From Streptomyces sp. SID8352 (GTDB taxonomy: Bacteria; Actinomycetota; Actinomycetes; Streptomycetales; Streptomycetaceae), in contig NZ_WWGX01000078.1 of the NCBI RefSeq assembly GCF_009862265.1, positions 65,173 to 129,172 of the forward strand: 64,000 bases of DNA, given 5' to 3'. Position numbers and translations under genes: made by a program. Shown here piece after piece: positions 63,623 through 64,000 of the stretch (position 1 is its first letter; the number at the start of each line of letters is the position of its first letter). Below the pieces are notes generated by a model. It was not told the DNA's origin. It searched no databases and saw only the letters and a list, made by a program, of their open reading frames with translations.

Positions 63623-64000
63623 ATGGCACAGGGCACGGTCCAGGTGACGCACACCGGCACCTCGCGGTGGCGGCGCCGCACGGGTGAGTACGCATCGCTC
63701 GCCGCCGCCCTGGAGGCCGCGGCCGACGGTGACGTCCTCACCATCGCCCCGGGCACCTACCGGGAGAACCTCGTCGTCCAGCGGGCGGTGACCCTGCGCG
63801 GCCCCGAGGGCTCCCACGGCTCGGTGCGGATCGCGCCGACCGAGGGCGTGCCGCTGACCGTGCGCGCCTCGGCCGTCGTCCAGGACCTGCACGTGGAGGG
63901 CCAGGACGCGGCGGCGCCCGCCGTCCTCGTCGAGGAGGGCACCCCGGAGCTGCTGGACGTGCGGGTGGTGACCCGTTCCGCCTCCGGCATCGAGGTCCGC
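63623..64000 (+). CDS. Right-handed beta-helix repeat protein, 3' end outside window
   Basis: The visible 126 residues open MAQGTVQVTHTGTSRWRRRT and continue into pectate-lyase-like beta-helix coils (LAAALEAAADGDVLTIAPGTYRENL is a NosD/PbH1-type start, split here; VTLRGPEGSHGSVRIAP). There is no signal peptide. Actinobacterial homologues can be long and carry a C-terminal AAA ATPase domain, which would be beyond the window edge. Function unknown. Confidence 0.8.
   Translation, partial: MAQGTVQVTHTGTSRWRRRTGEYASLAAALEAAADGDVLTIAPGTYRENLVVQRAVTLRGPEGSHGSVRIAPTEGVPLTVRASAVVQDLHVEGQDAAAPAVLVEEGTPELLDVRVVTRSASGIEVR

Overview
The window is a GC-rich actinobacterial chromosome segment, almost certainly from a Streptomyces. 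It is well over 70% GC, has GTG starts and GTGA overlaps, and carries families that are largely Streptomyces or actinomycete hallmarks (DUF6479, DUF6643, DUF574 methyltransferase, Rv1733c-type membrane protein, GH75 chitosanase, HpnB glycosyltransferase, PAS/GAF/SpoIIE phosphatases). I see no rRNA, tRNA, CRISPR array, prophage, complete insertion sequence or replication origin. The only mobile-type DNA I can support is a 170-bp MITE-like element at 32657-32826.

Layout. 1-11 kb: a partial acyl-CoA synthetase, an FAD oxidoreductase, a copper-binding four-helix protein, an orphan ctaD-ctaF cytochrome oxidase pair, a PAS-GAF-PP2C-HATPase phosphatase, a CDF cation exporter and a free-standing type II thioesterase. 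11-20 kb: a DsbA-like protein, a small membrane protein, the metY-metX sulfhydrylation operon preceded by a 24-residue leader peptide (a probable attenuator), the PTS-dependent dihydroxyacetone kinase operon dhaKLM, and a GH75 chitosanase. 20-30 kb: an FnIII lipoprotein, a secreted C-tail-anchored protein, a fadH-padR pair with a perfect palindrome over its promoter, a second SpoIIE-type phosphatase and an Rv1733c-like protein. 30-39 kb: an AXE1-type esterase, a GntR/HutC regulator with a matching operator, a methyltransferase whose upstream region is a MITE, a short Rho paralogue, a DD-carboxypeptidase, a desaturase, uppP and a MarR regulator.

39-49 kb: a long-form GAPDH, a membrane PI-PLC-like protein, a DUF574 methyltransferase, and a stress-type cluster of CBS-BON protein, two universal stress proteins, a zinc alcohol dehydrogenase and a 28-codon fragment matching only the N terminus of another alcohol dehydrogenase. 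49-64 kb: a fused 5-oxoprolinase/hydantoinase, a 3-hydroxyisobutyryl-CoA hydrolase-like protein, a NUDIX hydrolase, apolipoprotein N-acyltransferase, a PH-domain membrane protein, an Asp/Glu racemase, HpnB, a double TerD protein, a DUF6643 protein with octapeptide repeats, a MOSC protein and the start of a beta-helix protein.

The cell-envelope theme (uppP, DD-carboxypeptidase, Lnt, racemase, desaturase, HpnB) is scattered rather than operonic. The most interesting material is regulatory and non-coding: the metYX leader peptide and a large hairpin abutting the metX start codon, the MITE next to a start codon, operator palindromes, a 23-bp perfect terminator stem, and many short tandem repeats of unit length 7, 8, 14, 18, 19 and 24 bp between genes. 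All functions are read from sequence and family knowledge; no database search was run.
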